Shown: positions 13,460 to 13,986 of the stretch, piece after piece | How the letters are laid out: each line of letters opens with the position of its first letter | How positions within the stretch are numbered: the first letter of the stretch is position 1 | Assembly (NCBI GenBank): GCA_002732015.1 | Contig: PCCU01000033.1 | Location: forward strand, 28,114 to 42,099 | DNA length: 13,986 nt | Direction: 5' to 3' | DNA from: Candidatus Pelagibacterales bacterium | GTDB taxonomy: Bacteria > Pseudomonadota > Alphaproteobacteria > TMED109 | Notes under the pieces: model-generated | The model's database searches: none | The model's input: only the letters and a program-made list of their open reading frames with translations | Told to the model about the DNA's origin: nothing | Made by a program: the position numbers and the translations under genes

Positions 13460-13986
13460 ATGAAAGCTTTGGTAGCAGTTAAAAGAGTCATAGACTATAA
13501 CGTGAAAATACGAGTTAAAGATGATGGCTCTGGTGTTGAAAAAGACAATGTTAAAATGTCTATTAATCCATTTGATGAAATAGCTTTGGAAGAGGCCGTT
13601 AGGTTAAAAGAAAAAGGAATTGTAACAGAAGTTCTGGTTGTTTCTATTGGAAACGATAATGTAAAGGAAACTATAAGAGCTGCGTTAGCTATAGGAGGCG
13701 ATAGAGGCATTCATGTTTCAACTGAATTAGAACTTGAACCACTAGGAATTGCAAAAATCCTTGCAGAACTTTGTAGAAAGGAAGAAATAAAAATAGCTTT
13801 ATTAGGAAAGCAAGCTATTGATGATGACTTTAACCAAACTGGTCAAAAGCTAGCAGCAATATTAAAATGGCCTCAGGCAACTTTTGCTTCAAAAGTAGAA
13901 ATAAAAGATGAAAAAGCTCTAGTGACAAGAGAGATTGACGGAGGACTAGAAAGCTTAGAGACAAATTTGCCTGTAGTAATTACTTC
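13460..13986 (+). CDS. etfB: Electron transfer flavoprotein beta subunit, 3' end missing
   Basis: This is the beta subunit of the ETF heterodimer, which carries electrons from acyl-CoA and other dehydrogenases to ETF-ubiquinone oxidoreductase. 175 residues plus two bases of the next codon are visible; the family is about 250, so about 75 residues are beyond the window. Evidence: N-terminus MKALVAVKRVIDYNVKIRVK, the INPFDEIALEEA segment (35-46), the AMP-site region LLGKQAIDDDFNQTGQ (114-129), and the ETF-beta signature REIDGGLESLETNLPVVIT (about 157-175). The ATG at 13460 has only a weak GAG upstream. etfA would be expected next. The frame is intact as far as seen. Confidence 0.95.
   Translation, partial: MKALVAVKRVIDYNVKIRVKDDGSGVEKDNVKMSINPFDEIALEEAVRLKEKGIVTEVLVVSIGNDNVKETIRAALAIGGDRGIHVSTELELEPLGIAKILAELCRKEEIKIALLGKQAIDDDFNQTGQKLAAILKWPQATFASKVEIKDEKALVTREIDGGLESLETNLPVVIT

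Noticed and set aside
13275..13463. Plus-strand frame running through the end of the HIG1 gene and the gap before etfB
   Set aside because: It overlaps the HIG1 motif out of frame and then translates A/T-rich intergenic sequence; it has no family resemblance.
13495..13710. Minus-strand open frame opposite etfB
   Set aside because: It is antisense to conserved ETF beta segments and shows no features of its own.
1..13986. CRISPR arrays, tRNA/rRNA genes, insertion sequences, prophage or defence islands
   Set aside because: Gaps are too short and hold no spaced repeats, cloverleaf-like segments, transposase or integrase motifs. The HNH protein is the only nuclease and has no defence partners.

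Overview
The window is one stretch of a strongly AT-rich, very compact bacterial chromosome. Gaps between genes are mostly 1-15 bases, many neighbours overlap, and there is no gene-free stretch longer than 300 bases (the longest is 94). The best guess for the source is an AT-rich, streamlined, probably marine alphaproteobacterium. This is inferred from the HIG1-type small membrane protein beside etfB, a conserved stand-alone HNH protein, the LABN small membrane protein, and a LivF/PaaK-like pair with a basic LivF tail that I recall from alphaproteobacteria. No rRNA, tRNA, CRISPR, insertion sequence or phage gene was found.

Region 1 (1-3224, + strand) is the end of a transporter cluster: a branched-chain-amino-acid-type periplasmic binding protein (cut by the window start), its LivF-type ATPase, and a phenylacetate-CoA-ligase-like adenylate-forming enzyme. 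Together they suggest uptake of an organic acid and its activation to a CoA thioester. The substrate cannot be read from the sequence, and the enzyme has an altered P-loop.

Region 2 (3234-9308, + strand) is a complete system I cytochrome c maturation operon in the order ccmA-B-C-D-E-F-G-H-I. CcmABCD release heme-loaded CcmE; CcmF, CcmH and CcmI attach the heme to apocytochrome c; and CcmG keeps the CxxCH thiols reduced. The 50-residue ccmD is included here although it is very short. CcmH and CcmI are separate proteins, and CcmI is short.

Region 3 (9305-11859) holds three envelope glycosylation genes. A GT2 polyprenyl-phosphate sugar synthase and a LABN small membrane protein directly follow ccmI on the + strand, and an ArnT/PMT-like GT39 glycosyltransferase faces them on the - strand, 4 bases away. 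The three together resemble a lipid-linked sugar donor, carrier and transferase route.

Region 4 (11867-13118, - strand) has a stand-alone HNH nuclease-like protein and a serine carboxylesterase/phospholipase-family hydrolase. With GT39 they form a probable esterase-HNH-GT39 transcript.

Region 5 (13165-13986, + strand) has a HIG1-domain small membrane protein, then a promoter-like 94-base gap and the start of etfB, which is cut by the window end.

From position 1 to 10397 all genes are on the + strand with no gap above 15 bases and no evident promoter or terminator. The transporter, PaaK-like, ccm, GT2 and LABN genes may therefore share one long transcript.
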